This document shows positions 28,081 through 39,269 of a DNA stretch of 40,813 bases, in pieces. Origin of the DNA: Thermoplasmata archaeon (GTDB lineage: Archaea > Thermoplasmatota > Thermoplasmata > Thermoplasmatales > Thermoplasmataceae); assembly GCA_021802205.1 (NCBI GenBank), contig JAKAAT010000010.1:1-40813 (forward strand), written 5' to 3'. Below the pieces are notes generated by a model that made no database searches, was not told the origin of the DNA, and worked only from the letters and a program-made list of their open reading frames with translations. How positions within the stretch are numbered: the stretch's first letter is position 1; each line of letters starts with the position of its first letter. A program made the translations under genes and the position numbers.

Positions 28081-31000
28081 TTATTTCTTTTTCCTGGTTA
28101 TAAAGAAAGCTGCTAATCCAATTATTACTATAGCTGCCACAACCCCACCTATTATATAATCATCAGTGTAATTGACAATATGTTTATAGGTTATATCCAC
28201 TGTCTGATTTGCACCACTTACAGTCACGGTACCTGACCCATTCTTGATTAACTTATACGATGCGACACTTCCAACGGTATAGCTGTAAGTACCATTCAGT
28301 TCATTTGTAAATACTATTGATGAAGTAGTTGATTTTTCAGTTACACCATTGAAAGTGACAGACCATGATGCTCCTGAGGATAATCCTGTCTCTGTAAATG
28401 TCACAGTGTAATAACTCGGTGCTGCTACCGATGGTGAGTATGCCCAAACAAGCGATGGATCACCAGTTAGATTATAGACTGTTAGTATCGCCGCGCCACT
28501 TGATGAAATTGTTATACTGAAATTCGTATATAATGTACCATCAATGTATACTCTACTGTTAAGTATATCTATTATAGGTACATTTATTATTTCAGATCTA
28601 GGTATATTGACAGTGGCTATTCCGTTAACAGTAGCATTAAAGACAAAGGAGGTATAATTGTTATGTATAACAAGATTAGTTACAGTAACATTGAAACCAG
28701 CAGCTACGGTGTTGTTAACGGTTATCGTTGAAGTTGGTTTAGGTTCCTTTATCAAGGTTATGTTAAGTACCATCGAGGATGAAACAGACATAACCTTAGA
28801 ATAGGGATAGTAACCAGCCTCAAATGCAGATATGGTTACCTTTCCTGCTGATGTTGATATATCATAGAATCCAGTAGCATTAACATACGCCACTAATCCA
28901 TTGACAGTAACTGATGAATTGACAGGTGTTACATATCCAGATATCGAAACCGAATTGATGATTTTTGGTAAAGTTACTACGAGAGGTGTGGCTTTTCCCT
29001 GGACTATAACTATACTAGTTACATAACCCTTATATCCGAAAGCTGTAACAGCAACATAATAGGTTCCGGCTGAAAGAGATACATTGAAGTACCCGTTCAT
29101 AACTGGAATTCCAACTCCATTTGCTGTTATAGTTGCATTCAATGGGGTTACAATTCCGGTAAGATATCCGAAATTCGTAACTGATTTCAATGTTATGTCG
29201 TAACTATAGGTCTTATTAAAAGACAGATGCACTAAATTAGAATACGGACTGTAGCCGGCCTCGTTTATGGTAATATAATAGTTGCCTTCCATGAAATACC
29301 CAGAGAACACCCCACTGGTTAATGTTACATTGACACCATTGATTGAAACCAACGCGTTCGTAGGAGTGACATTTAATTCCAGATGTGCATCCTTCATATA
29401 CATGACTGATACATTTTCAGGTACGCCATTAACAGTGAACATCCCATCGATTCCATAGTAATCGTTTGCGCTAGGTACATAAGTATACGTTTCGTTGGCT
29501 AAATCCATGGAATAACTAGAACCTGTTATCGCCGGTGAGCTATAGGTTGTACCATTACCTTCAGTTACATTAACGTACCAAGTTGTTCCCAAGGCTAACT
29601 CTGTCTCCTTAAAGGTTACCTTGTATGTTTGTAATACAAATGTTAATGGTATTGTCACATTTTTCCCATCCACAATAACTTGCCCTGATATATACTTGTA
29701 GTCGAAAGCCCTAGCAGTGAAATTATATGTTCCATCTGGCAAATATGCTAACATTGATGTGCTATGTGTTGTATTACTTAGAGTTACATTTGAATAAGTT
29801 ATAATGTTATTGGTATTATTTAACTCGATCATCCACGACGCACCATTTGTAATATTATCTGCAACAAATGTCACATTATATGTTGGTACTGGGAATGCCA
29901 ACGCAACAGTAATATTATCACCATTTATTGTAAATAACCCGTGCAAATATATTGCATTTGCGTATCCAGCGGAATAAGCGTACGTTCCATTCGGTAAAGT
30001 TGGGAATATGAGCGACGTTGTGTTTGTTGATAACATTGCGCCATTAACTATTACCATCCATGTAACATTTACAGGTACTCCTGTTTCTGTCACGGTAACA
30101 TTATATGTTTCATCTATCTCATTTTGCGGTACCGCTATTGTTTGTATCGCTACTGCTCCCGTTCCATAGGCTGATATCTGGAATTCATCAAATGGTAACA
30201 ACGGACTATTAACTGCCTCGGGAGTAATAACACCTGTAGCATTATATGTATAGTATAGAGATGTGAAATTAACATATGCCATACCATCAGCGTTTGTTAC
30301 AAGATGTGCTGCAGGTTCAAATTCACTACCTGTCTCTGGACCACAAGTAGTTAATAAATAGTAGTTCGGATTTGTCATGGATAGACTAGAATTTAGGAAG
30401 TATCCTCTATTGGCCCCAAGGGCATTCTGTGAAGTTACGTTTAGGTTATAACCCGAAACAGCCTTGCCATTGTCTGTTACTGAATATATGAGTTCTGTTA
30501 CGGCTGGTGAAACATTCTTATGTGTAACTGTTACCGTATAATTGTTCATAGAATGCTCAAGTTCGACTGGTAGTTCTATAGGTTCTCCTGCTCCATATCC
30601 ATTGGCATTTTGTGATGAGGTTACCTCTCCAATATCCATATACGGGGCTTCACCGTATACAGGGGCATCAAGGGCATAATCTCCAAGATATATGTATTGT
30701 AGTACATTATTGCCATTCAATGTATAGTTAAAGGTTGAATTAACCGCTATCATCACGGATATATTCCCATTGGAACCGGTTTGCCCAGTTACCGATGTCA
30801 TCATAGTGCTGTTATATGTGCTATTGACAGGTACTGATAATTCTGTATAATCGCACAGTGAACTATAGGTGCTGATGTTGGATATGGCCTGATCGCTGGA
30901 TGTTCTTTTCATTAAAATTGCTGCTCTCATTGCCTGTATAGTGTATTCATAGCCGACTATTGGTTTGTCCGTTAAAGGATTGTAAATGGTTATGTTGTAA

Positions 31001-33627
31001 TATTTATATGAGCTTCCTGACAGTGCTGACGGTCCAGATATCTTGTAGGCCACACCAACCGGTAAATCATCTATATTTACTACACCGACACCTGACGCTA
31101 TGGAAGTATTTGTAGGTACCACCGTAGCTGTCATGGGTACTACACCACCGTAACCTGGTACATTTATAAACGCATTGTCAGGTGAAACTTGGAATTTATA
31201 TACCGCCATTCCCGAACTATTTGTCCTTAGTACATATGATGTTATATTAAGTATAGAAGGTTCCTCAGTGATTGATACAGTTGCATTGGCTATAGGCTTA
31301 CCTGTTGCGTTATCTGTGGCTATGTAAGTAACTTCACCATACTGACCATCAGTTAACACTGTCTGATTTGCATATCCAGTTACTATAGCGTGGGCTACCG
31401 GCTTTACTGTTACTATAGGATATGATACTAAGTGAACAGCCATTTCATTGTAATACCAGAATCCGTCGATATCAGATTGTATATTAGTTATACCAGTAAA
31501 TGTATTGTTATCCCAGACTATGTTATCCTCTGGTCCATATCCTATTGGCATCATTGTAGACTCATTGTCTTCTATATACTGCATTATATCCATAGCGGCT
31601 ACAACTGTTCTTATACTAGATGTTGATGTTGCAATATTAGTAAGATTAGTCATTAATGAGTCTATCTGTGTGCCTGTCATGTATTTGTCCGGGATTTTGA
31701 ACACGCTATTCAATGGTGTAGTAACATTCATACCTGAAAATGGGCCCTGATAGTCGCCGGTTCCAACGGAAGAACTATAATTGTAGTCATCTATAACATC
31801 AACTGCTGTATCTCCAAGTAGTCCAGAGACTCCAAGAGTTATAACATTGTATGATGTTGATGGGCTTGCTCCTGCGTTGTCATATGCATCTAAATGCGTA
31901 ATTTCAGTTGAGAAACTTTCAGATTCTATTGTCGTGGCTATTCCTATTGCATCCCAATCTGATGCAATTGTTTCGTATCCTGTGTATATCTGAGGTATAA
32001 GTGACGAGGAAGGTGATTGTATTGTTGCTGTCACCTCTGTTCCGTCGTAATACCAGTGTCCGCTTTTGAATGCCATTCCAGGTATACTTGCTATTGTATT
32101 ATTTGCAGCAGTTGGATTATATGAAAACGCCGGTACTGCTGAGTAATAATATGGCGAGTCTATTTCAGGTATTGTAGAATAACCAGGTGCAAGATAACCA
32201 TCACAGATAGATGATTGTATGTATCCCAATGGCGATGCCATTCTCAACGCCTGTCTAAATGCAGTTATATTGTACGGTGCATCAACACTGTATGAATTAA
32301 ACTTAAAGTAGGCATATCCCGTAGATGGCTTCTTTAAAATATGGGCATCGGGAATTCCCTCTACAGTGGGTAAAAACTCACTTGATAAATCACTTTCTAT
32401 AGCATTTACTTTACCGGTACTTAATGCTCCAACTGCACCAGATGGACTAGCATAAATGGACACATTTATGCTATAAACCTTTGGAGCAAATTGACTGACA
32501 TCTAATGATGGTGTCACAGTACTTGGGGTTGAATCATTAACCGTATTGCCTATCGACCTAAGGAAAAAGTGAGGGTTAGCATAAACAGACCAGTAATCAC
32601 TGGTAAATATCTGCCCTGCAGGTTCTCCGTATCCACCATTCATCATAAATGGCCCGGTTCCAACAAGGCCTGGATACAATCCATTTCCTGCTCCGAAAGC
32701 ACCAACATGTCCCATATCCCATTCATTATATGCGTTTGAACTGGATAAACCTGTTGTTGTTTCATTCCAAAGCCCGCTTCCTGCGGATGCATAATCATGT
32801 GAAACCCAGATATGGTACGGCAGTATAGGTGTTTCAAGGGTATCAGGAACAAATATACCACTGGGACCATCTAGGAAGTACTCAACTGTAAGGTTGTTCA
32901 ATGGCATTACATTGACAACGTGAGCGTACTCGCCAGAAAGATCTGTGGCTTCGTTTAATAGTTTCCATGATAGTATGAAATCAGCTGCCTGTACATACTC
33001 TGTTTTCATTGTGATAGGTACAGCAGCCTGATATTTTTGAGATGTTGCATTGTACACTCTTGTATATGTATGTGAAAATGCTACACCACTTGCATTCGTA
33101 AAGGATGTATAGTTAGAATACACATATGTGTCACCTGCATTGGCTGATGTGTAATCGCTCCATTCAACTCCGGGTCTTATATGTACAGTATATATTTCAT
33201 AAACACTGTTCGTTGCTCCTGTCAATGGATCAAATGTTGTTATGGGTGTTGAAGGTGTAGAAACCGTATAATTATCAGCTAAACAATAAATATAACTTCC
33301 GTTAGGCAACTCTGTAGTCGCAGAACTATATAATAAGTCTAGAATATAGAAATCACATACAGTTGAGGCTTCATAATAGTTTACATAATCCGGGTTTCCA
33401 ACCTGTGCCAGCCTAAAGGTTCCATCAGCTGATGTTGGTGCTGGCGCCGACGGCGATGCACTAATCGGTGTAGCGACTGCACTGGCTGTTCCAGATGTCA
33501 CTCCTGTGCTTTGGGTAGTATTGCCTCCAATATTTCCACTAAGCGGCTCCATCATAAACATTAATGCTACAATTATAGCAAATGCTATAACTAACTTCTT
33601 ACTTGTTAAAATACCTCTTTTATTCAT
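28081..33627 (-). CDS. Giant SBP_bac_5-type peptide-binding protein with C-terminal repeat region and TM anchor
   Basis: 1848 aa; N-terminal signal/TM segment, Ala/Ser/Pro/Thr linker, SBP5-like region (GTFRLAQVGNPDYVNYYEAS..., YTVHIRPGVEWSDYT, VGTGPFMM), many NxT/S sequons, C-terminal IIGGVVAAIVIIGLAAFFITRKKK. Confidence 0.88.
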   Translation of the reverse strand: MNKRGILTSKKLVIAFAIIVALMFMMEPLSGNIGGNTTQSTGVTSGTASAVATPISASPSAPAPTSADGTFRLAQVGNPDYVNYYEASTVCDFYILDLLYSSATTELPNGSYIYCLADNYTVSTPSTPITTFDPLTGATNSVYEIYTVHIRPGVEWSDYTSANAGDTYVYSNYTSFTNASGVAFSHTYTRVYNATSQKYQAAVPITMKTEYVQAADFILSWKLLNEATDLSGEYAHVVNVMPLNNLTVEYFLDGPSGIFVPDTLETPILPYHIWVSHDYASAGSGLWNETTTGLSSSNAYNEWDMGHVGAFGAGNGLYPGLVGTGPFMMNGGYGEPAGQIFTSDYWSVYANPHFFLRSIGNTVNDSTPSTVTPSLDVSQFAPKVYSINVSIYASPSGAVGALSTGKVNAIESDLSSEFLPTVEGIPDAHILKKPSTGYAYFKFNSYSVDAPYNITAFRQALRMASPLGYIQSSICDGYLAPGYSTIPEIDSPYYYSAVPAFSYNPTAANNTIASIPGMAFKSGHWYYDGTEVTATIQSPSSSLIPQIYTGYETIASDWDAIGIATTIESESFSTEITHLDAYDNAGASPSTSYNVITLGVSGLLGDTAVDVIDDYNYSSSVGTGDYQGPFSGMNVTTPLNSVFKIPDKYMTGTQIDSLMTNLTNIATSTSSIRTVVAAMDIMQYIEDNESTMMPIGYGPEDNIVWDNNTFTGITNIQSDIDGFWYYNEMAVHLVSYPIVTVKPVAHAIVTGYANQTVLTDGQYGEVTYIATDNATGKPIANATVSITEEPSILNITSYVLRTNSSGMAVYKFQVSPDNAFINVPGYGGVVPMTATVVPTNTSIASGVGVVNIDDLPVGVAYKISGPSALSGSSYKYYNITIYNPLTDKPIVGYEYTIQAMRAAILMKRTSSDQAISNISTYSSLCDYTELSVPVNSTYNSTMMTSVTGQTGSNGNISVMIAVNSTFNYTLNGNNVLQYIYLGDYALDAPVYGEAPYMDIGEVTSSQNANGYGAGEPIELPVELEHSMNNYTVTVTHKNVSPAVTELIYSVTDNGKAVSGYNLNVTSQNALGANRGYFLNSSLSMTNPNYYLLTTCGPETGSEFEPAAHLVTNADGMAYVNFTSLYYTYNATGVITPEAVNSPLLPFDEFQISAYGTGAVAIQTIAVPQNEIDETYNVTVTETGVPVNVTWMVIVNGAMLSTNTTSLIFPTLPNGTYAYSAGYANAIYLHGLFTINGDNITVALAFPVPTYNVTFVADNITNGASWMIELNNTNNIITYSNVTLSNTTHSTSMLAYLPDGTYNFTARAFDYKYISGQVIVDGKNVTIPLTFVLQTYKVTFKETELALGTTWYVNVTEGNGTTYSSPAITGSSYSMDLANETYTYVPSANDYYGIDGMFTVNGVPENVSVMYMKDAHLELNVTPTNALVSINGVNVTLTSGVFSGYFMEGNYYITINEAGYSPYSNLVHLSFNKTYSYDITLKSVTNFGYLTGIVTPLNATITANGVGIPVMNGYFNVSLSAGTYYVAVTAFGYKGYVTSIVIVQGKATPLVVTLPKIINSVSISGYVTPVNSSVTVNGLVAYVNATGFYDISTSAGKVTISAFEAGYYPYSKVMSVSSSMVLNITLIKEPKPTSTITVNNTVAAGFNVTVTNLVIHNNYTSFVFNATVNGIATVNIPRSEIINVPIIDILNSRVYIDGTLYTNFSITISSSGAAILTVYNLTGDPSLVWAYSPSVAAPSYYTVTFTETGLSSGASWSVTFNGVTEKSTTSSIVFTNELNGTYSYTVGSVASYKLIKNGSGTVTVSGANQTVDITYKHIVNYTDDYIIGGVVAAIVIIGLAAFFITRKKK
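28195..30110 (-). repeat. Protein-encoding repeat region: ETG/NGTY-type repeats (4) and PEGA-like repeats (3)
   Basis: ETG-type: YNVTVTETGVPVNVTWMVIVNG...LPNGTYAY, YNVTFVADNITNGASWMIELNN...LPDGTYNF, YKVTFKETELALGTTWYVNV...ANETYTY, YTVTFTETGLSSGASWSVTFNG...LNGTYSY. PEGA-like: VTPTNALVSINGVNV..., VTPLNATITANGVGI..., VTPVNSSVTVNGLVA.... Confidence 0.8.
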
Positions 33628-34629
33628 TAAATTAACAATACATAGTTGTATATAAATCTTATCTTCACCGTTTTGTTTTGTTATAACTGCACACCTAACT
33701 ATATATAACTTACCCTTTAATTTTCCACAATACTACTCTCCATGTACATTCTATTAGTTTTAATTATACAGTATTTATTTCATTTAATCCTCCTTTTGGC
33801 ATTTTATTTTTACACTCAGAAAAGATGATAAATCAATTATATTATATGAACAAATTATGATATAGAAATGTACCTCGTATTTTTGCATTTGACGATTTTC
33901 ATTGCACCATTCCAGAGTTCTCCATTTGATACCTCAGTGAGTTTACATGCAACGTTCCTATGGTCAAATGCATTTCTATAAACCTTTTGATTAACATACT
34001 ATATATCCTCTGAACCAACTATCTCCTCAAATGTATAAAACCTCCTTTCTATCCTGTATATCATGAAATACATTAAGGAATAATTGTTTCTCAGTTCTAT
34101 TCCTATCTTTCTTTTGACTATTAGCAAATCTGATACAATTTTCCGTCTTTATTTGTGTTAATTCGGAGAATGGGATGGGTATTATAAAATATATAATTAT
34201 AAATTTCAAATATGCCGTTTGCTAAATCTGCAGAGATATATAAGTAGTTTTTAACAGAATCTATAATTTCATGTGATATAGACAAGTCATATATATTGCA
34301 CTTGTTGTCCCCAACCATCCAGAAAAAGTATACATATAATTCCTGTACTTCCTCCACTCTGTAGTGAAATGTTTGAATGTATGGACCGTGAATGAAGCAA
34401 ATGTAGCTATTTCATTTGTGGAATATATTGATTGTACTTGCCTGTTTACAGAATGTAGATTAAAGCGTATTGATGTCTCTTGTAAAAGTCTGGAATTATG
34501 CTATCTCCTTGATTTCTATTAGTTCAATATACTTTTTATGGTTTCCCAAGGATATTTTCTTTCACTACGATTTTTATAATAATTTAAATAGTAGTTTATG
34601 AATTAACTAAAAAATAAAGGGGTAATTTC

Positions 34630-34785
34630 ATGGATGGAGAAGAAAAGAAAGAGCAAGAGGAGCTGAAGCAGCAGAAAAAATATCTAAAGGACCGAAAAAA
34701 GATTTTGAAAAGTGAGGAAAGGGCGAATTCGGCAGAAGATGCCGCCGATGCTGAAGAAAAATCCGACGGCGGAGCGTTTCAATAA
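34630..34785 (+). CDS. Small highly charged protein, 51 aa (below the ORF-track length cut-off)
   Basis: MDGEEKKEQEELKQQKKYLKDRKKILKSEERANSAEDAADAEEKSDGGAFQ*; AGGGGT 7-13 nt upstream; TATA-like AATTTAAATA at 34581-34590; T-rich tract downstream. Confidence 0.6.
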   Translation: MDGEEKKEQEELKQQKKYLKDRKKILKSEERANSAEDAADAEEKSDGGAFQ

Positions 34786-34881
34786 TTTTCCTAACTTTTT
34801 TAATAAGAATTCTGAATACTTTTGTATAGAATTAATTATAGTAGCCTTATAATTATAAATAGATAATACAAATATACGATA

Positions 34882-37800
34882 ATGAATAACTACCTAATGT
34901 ACCCAGACATTAAAGATGATCTGATAGTTTTTGTACATGATAATGACCTATGGAAATATAGCATAAAAGTAAAAGTAACTGAAAGACTCACAAACAATCT
35001 TGGAATAGTAACATCCCCAAGAATAAGCCCTGATAAGAAATTTGTATATTTCAGATTAATGACCGGTAAATCTGCCGATAGTTCTGATATATATTCAATC
35101 AATCTCGATACAGGACAACTAATGAGAATTACCTATGTTTCCGGAAAAAGTGTTAGTAGAAGAATGTATACATCCATTGCCGGGTTTGATAAGAACAATA
35201 ACTTGATTGTTTCCACTGATATCTATTATCCATTCGGAACTCCAATGCTTTACAGGGTTGAAAATAGTAATTTATATCCCCTTAACCTTGGGCCTTCTTT
35301 AAATATTATATACGATAAGGATAACATATATCTGGGCAGGAACACAATAGATATGCCACACTGGAAACACTATAAGGGTGGAACACGTGGAAAGATACTA
35401 TTAGGAAAGAATGAAAATTTCAAAATAATAGTTGACCTGGAATCCAATGTGAACTGTCCAATGGTTTATAATGGTAATTTATGCTTTATTTCCGATCATG
35501 AAGGTACAGGAAATATATATTCCATGTCAGCCAGAGGAGAAATGATAAAGTTAACAGACTTCAGTGATTACTATGTCAGAAATGCAAATTCCGATGGAAA
35601 AAGCATCATATTCCAGCAAGGGGGTTCTTTATTTTTACTGAGTGATGGAAATATATCAGAACTTAATATTGAAATAAATGTACCTTCAATCAATAGGGAA
35701 ATAAGAATATTGAAAGCTATAGACTATTTAACCGGATATAGTCTTGATTATTCGGGAGAAATGCTCTCCTTAACTACACGTGGGCAGGTTCTTTATACAG
35801 GTATTAAAGGTGGACCAATATTCAATATAAGCAAATTGAAAAACCAAATAGCAAAATTTGCCAAACAAGACTTGATTGTTTACAATTACAGTGAAAACGA
35901 GGATTTAATTTCTATATACGATTTAAACGGGGAAATCAAGAATAATTTCCCGTTTGATAAGGGAATAATTGTAAATATCAAAGCATCTCCTGATGGCAAA
36001 AAAATAGCAATTGCCAATAACAGATTTGAATTATTCATATTAACACCGGATAATAGAAAAATAGAAAAAATAGATGAAAGCGAATCTGATACCATTGATG
36101 ATTTTTCCTGGTCAAACGATTCCAGACTCCTTGCATATTCATTTCCAGAATCCAGTTATTTTGGATACAACGGTAGCAGTTATATCAAAATCCATGACAC
36201 TGAAGATAAAAAATCATACAGATGTACCACTTCCGGTTCCATAGATTTTAAGCCAGTTTTCAGCAGTAAAGATGATTACTTATATTATCTATCAAAGAGA
36301 TCACTTGACCCTGTTATGGACCAATTAGTATTTAATCTCGGGTATCCTGCTATAACCAAACCCTATGCAATACCATTAAAAGGTAATAGCATACCTATTT
36401 TTTCAGATATTCCAGATGAACTTATCAAAAATCATGAAAATAAATATTTATTGGATGACATAGCCAGATTTAGTCAGGTGTTTCCCGTCGATGCCATGGA
36501 TTATGTGGACATTTATCCAGTTGATGATGGAGTACTATTACTGCATATGCCTATTGAAGGTGCCATGAAAAGTTATTTATTCAACGATGGTGAAAAATCA
36601 GGGCAGTTACAATTATTCAGCTTTAAAACCAATAAATCTGAAACCTATGAAGATAGTGTTGTCAGCTTCTATCCATCGGGGAATGGCAAATACCTGATGA
36701 TCAGAAAACCTGGAAATAAATTCATAAAAAGGGAAATAACTACCAAAAAGGATGAAGATATAAATATGGATAGACTGAAACTGATTGTAAATCCACCCAT
36801 GGAATGGGAAAACATGCTGTATGATGCATATAGGCTTATAAGAGAAAATTTCTGGAGTACTGAAAAGCTTAAAATATTGGGCAATAAGCCTTATATTAAA
36901 TACAAAAAACTTCTTGAAAGATTGAGCTGCAGATTTGAACTATCTGATATATTGAGGGAAATGCAGGGAGAGTATGGGACTTCCCATTCCTATGAAATTG
37001 GTGGAGATTTATCTGCTATTGAATCAAAGGGCATAGGTAAGCTCGGCATTGATTATATTTATAAAGATGGAAGATACATAATCAGAAAGATATACAGTGG
37101 TGATTTATCCAATGAGAATGAAAAGTCTCCACTACTTTACACAGATATCAAAGAAAATGATGTATTGAAGTCCGTCAATGGACTAGAATTGAATGAGGAT
37201 TTCAATCCTGACAGAGCGCTGTTGAATCATACAGATGAAATCGTAAAGATTGAGGTTCAGAGAAATAATGATGTAAAAAGTTATTTAGTAAAGACCCTGG
37301 GTGATGAAAAATATTTAAGATACCGTAATTTCGTTGAAGCAAACAGGGAGTATGTGCATAAAGTCACAGATGAAAAAGTCGGTTACATACATATTCCAGA
37401 TATGGGCATGAATGGTTATAACGAATTTTTCAGGCTTTACGACAGGGAATCAAACAGGGAGGCTCTAATAGTTGATTTAAGATTCAACGGAGGAGGTTTT
37501 GTTTCGCAGTTACTTCTGGAAAAAATAGCCAGAAAGAGAATCGGTTACGATGTGCCCAGGCGTGGAATTGTTACCCCATACCCTGTTGATTCTGTTAATG
37601 GGCCGCTAGTTGCACTGACAAATGAATATGCAGGATCTGACGGGGATATAGGCACCCATGTATTCAAGCTAATGCATCTGGGAAAAGTTATCGGAACCAG
37701 AACCTGGGGCGGTGTTATTGGAATAAATCCTAAAATCAAGCTCCTAGATGGTACAACTGTTACCCAGCCACAGTTTGCAACATGGTTTTCCGATGTTAAA

Positions 37801-37953
37801 TATGGATTGGAAAATTACGGAACAGACCCGGATATACCAGTTGAGTATATGCCACAAGATTTTTTGAATAATAAGGACCCTCAGCTTGAAAAAGGAATTG
37901 AACTAGCACTGGAAGAAATAAAAACATACAAAAAATTGAATTTAAGTGACTAA
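34882..37953 (+). CDS. tri: Tricorn protease
   Basis: 1023 aa; propeller-like N-terminal repeats, GTSHSYEIGGD (Ser-His region), PDZ-like region, YAGSDGDIGTHVF (nucleophile Ser region), GTDPDIPVEYMPQDFLNNKDPQLEKGIE at the C-terminus. Confidence 0.95.
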   Translation: MNNYLMYPDIKDDLIVFVHDNDLWKYSIKVKVTERLTNNLGIVTSPRISPDKKFVYFRLMTGKSADSSDIYSINLDTGQLMRITYVSGKSVSRRMYTSIAGFDKNNNLIVSTDIYYPFGTPMLYRVENSNLYPLNLGPSLNIIYDKDNIYLGRNTIDMPHWKHYKGGTRGKILLGKNENFKIIVDLESNVNCPMVYNGNLCFISDHEGTGNIYSMSARGEMIKLTDFSDYYVRNANSDGKSIIFQQGGSLFLLSDGNISELNIEINVPSINREIRILKAIDYLTGYSLDYSGEMLSLTTRGQVLYTGIKGGPIFNISKLKNQIAKFAKQDLIVYNYSENEDLISIYDLNGEIKNNFPFDKGIIVNIKASPDGKKIAIANNRFELFILTPDNRKIEKIDESESDTIDDFSWSNDSRLLAYSFPESSYFGYNGSSYIKIHDTEDKKSYRCTTSGSIDFKPVFSSKDDYLYYLSKRSLDPVMDQLVFNLGYPAITKPYAIPLKGNSIPIFSDIPDELIKNHENKYLLDDIARFSQVFPVDAMDYVDIYPVDDGVLLLHMPIEGAMKSYLFNDGEKSGQLQLFSFKTNKSETYEDSVVSFYPSGNGKYLMIRKPGNKFIKREITTKKDEDINMDRLKLIVNPPMEWENMLYDAYRLIRENFWSTEKLKILGNKPYIKYKKLLERLSCRFELSDILREMQGEYGTSHSYEIGGDLSAIESKGIGKLGIDYIYKDGRYIIRKIYSGDLSNENEKSPLLYTDIKENDVLKSVNGLELNEDFNPDRALLNHTDEIVKIEVQRNNDVKSYLVKTLGDEKYLRYRNFVEANREYVHKVTDEKVGYIHIPDMGMNGYNEFFRLYDRESNREALIVDLRFNGGGFVSQLLLEKIARKRIGYDVPRRGIVTPYPVDSVNGPLVALTNEYAGSDGDIGTHVFKLMHLGKVIGTRTWGGVIGINPKIKLLDGTTVTQPQFATWFSDVKYGLENYGTDPDIPVEYMPQDFLNNKDPQLEKGIELALEEIKTYKKLNLSD

Positions 37954-38055
37954 TTTGCATTGAATTCAATATCTTATTATTTTAATCCTAAAATTTTATA
38001 TGAACACAATTTAATTTTTGGTTCCTATATCATAACAGACAAATTGGAAATTTAA

Positions 38056-39204
38056 ATGTTAAAATTAATAGGAAATAACTCATTCCACTTTATGGATGAA
38101 CCAAAAATAGTTCAAATCTGCCATGGAAAGATTTATCCTCCATATGTGTCGGCATATGCACTCAGGGCAAATAATCTGTTAACAGGTTATAATACAACAA
38201 TTGTTTCCACAGGCGGGATGATTATTAAGGACAATTTTATCAACAATATCAGGGAATACAGGTCACTGCTTACCACCCTTTATGCGGCAATAAAGGGAAA
38301 CAGATACTTTGAAATAGCCGTATCAAGAGGCCAATTCATGAGGAGAAAATACACAGATTCGGTTAAATCCATTATTTCTGAATCTGATATAGTTATTCTA
38401 GAGGGCCCATGGCAATATTATCTTTTTAAAAGTTCTCTAGAGGACAAGTATGTAGTGTACGATGCACATAATGTTGAATCACTTCTCCGAAAAGAGAACA
38501 AATACTATGCATATACTGTAGAGCTGGAAAAAGGTCTTGTAAATGATTCCAATCTTATTCTAAGTATGGCAGCGCCGGATATGGATTACTTTATTAATTA
38601 TTTCCAAGCAAAAAATATTTTTCTTGAAACAATTATGCTCGGTGGTATAACATTTCAATGGAATGGTGAAAATTCAAGGAATATTGTGTTTATAGGGTCA
38701 ATATACAAACCCAATATTGACGCAGTTAATTTTATACTGGGTATAGCCAGGCAATTGCCTGAATTTCAATTCAACATAATTGGAAATGTGAACCTGCACA
38801 GATTTCCACATGTGCCTGGAAATGTCAAATTTTATGGAATGTTAACTGAGGATGCAAAAAATAAAATTTTATCATCCAGCATTCTAGCACTGAATCCAGT
38901 ATTCGAGGGAGGTGGTAGAAACGTGAAAATGGTTGATTATATTATGCACGGAATACCTATCATTACAACTGAAATAGGAGCCAGGGGTTTTTCCGAATAT
39001 AATATAAATAAAGCATTCATAGTTGACAGCGGTGAAAATTATGTTTCAATCATTAAAGAGCTTACATCTAACAAGGAAATTCTGGAAACAATGTCAAGAT
39101 CCGTCGAGGAATTAAGAGATGCAATGATTAAAAAAGAGGGTATAGGCAATGCCTCGGATATAATTATAAGAGAATACAGTAAATGGAAATCTAAAAATAA
39201 ATAA
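38056..39204 (+). CDS. GT4-like glycosyltransferase
   Basis: 382 aa; VFIGSIYKPNIDAVNFIL, FYGMLTEDAKNKILSSSILALNPVFEGGGRNVKMVDYIMHGIPIITTEIGARGF. Confidence 0.88.
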   Translation: MLKLIGNNSFHFMDEPKIVQICHGKIYPPYVSAYALRANNLLTGYNTTIVSTGGMIIKDNFINNIREYRSLLTTLYAAIKGNRYFEIAVSRGQFMRRKYTDSVKSIISESDIVILEGPWQYYLFKSSLEDKYVVYDAHNVESLLRKENKYYAYTVELEKGLVNDSNLILSMAAPDMDYFINYFQAKNIFLETIMLGGITFQWNGENSRNIVFIGSIYKPNIDAVNFILGIARQLPEFQFNIIGNVNLHRFPHVPGNVKFYGMLTEDAKNKILSSSILALNPVFEGGGRNVKMVDYIMHGIPIITTEIGARGFSEYNINKAFIVDSGENYVSIIKELTSNKEILETMSRSVEELRDAMIKKEGIGNASDIIIREYSKWKSKNK

Positions 39205-39269
39205 TAGTTTGCAGTAATTTCAGGGATACTATTTCTGGATTAAATTTATTTATTACACTATAATCTGTA

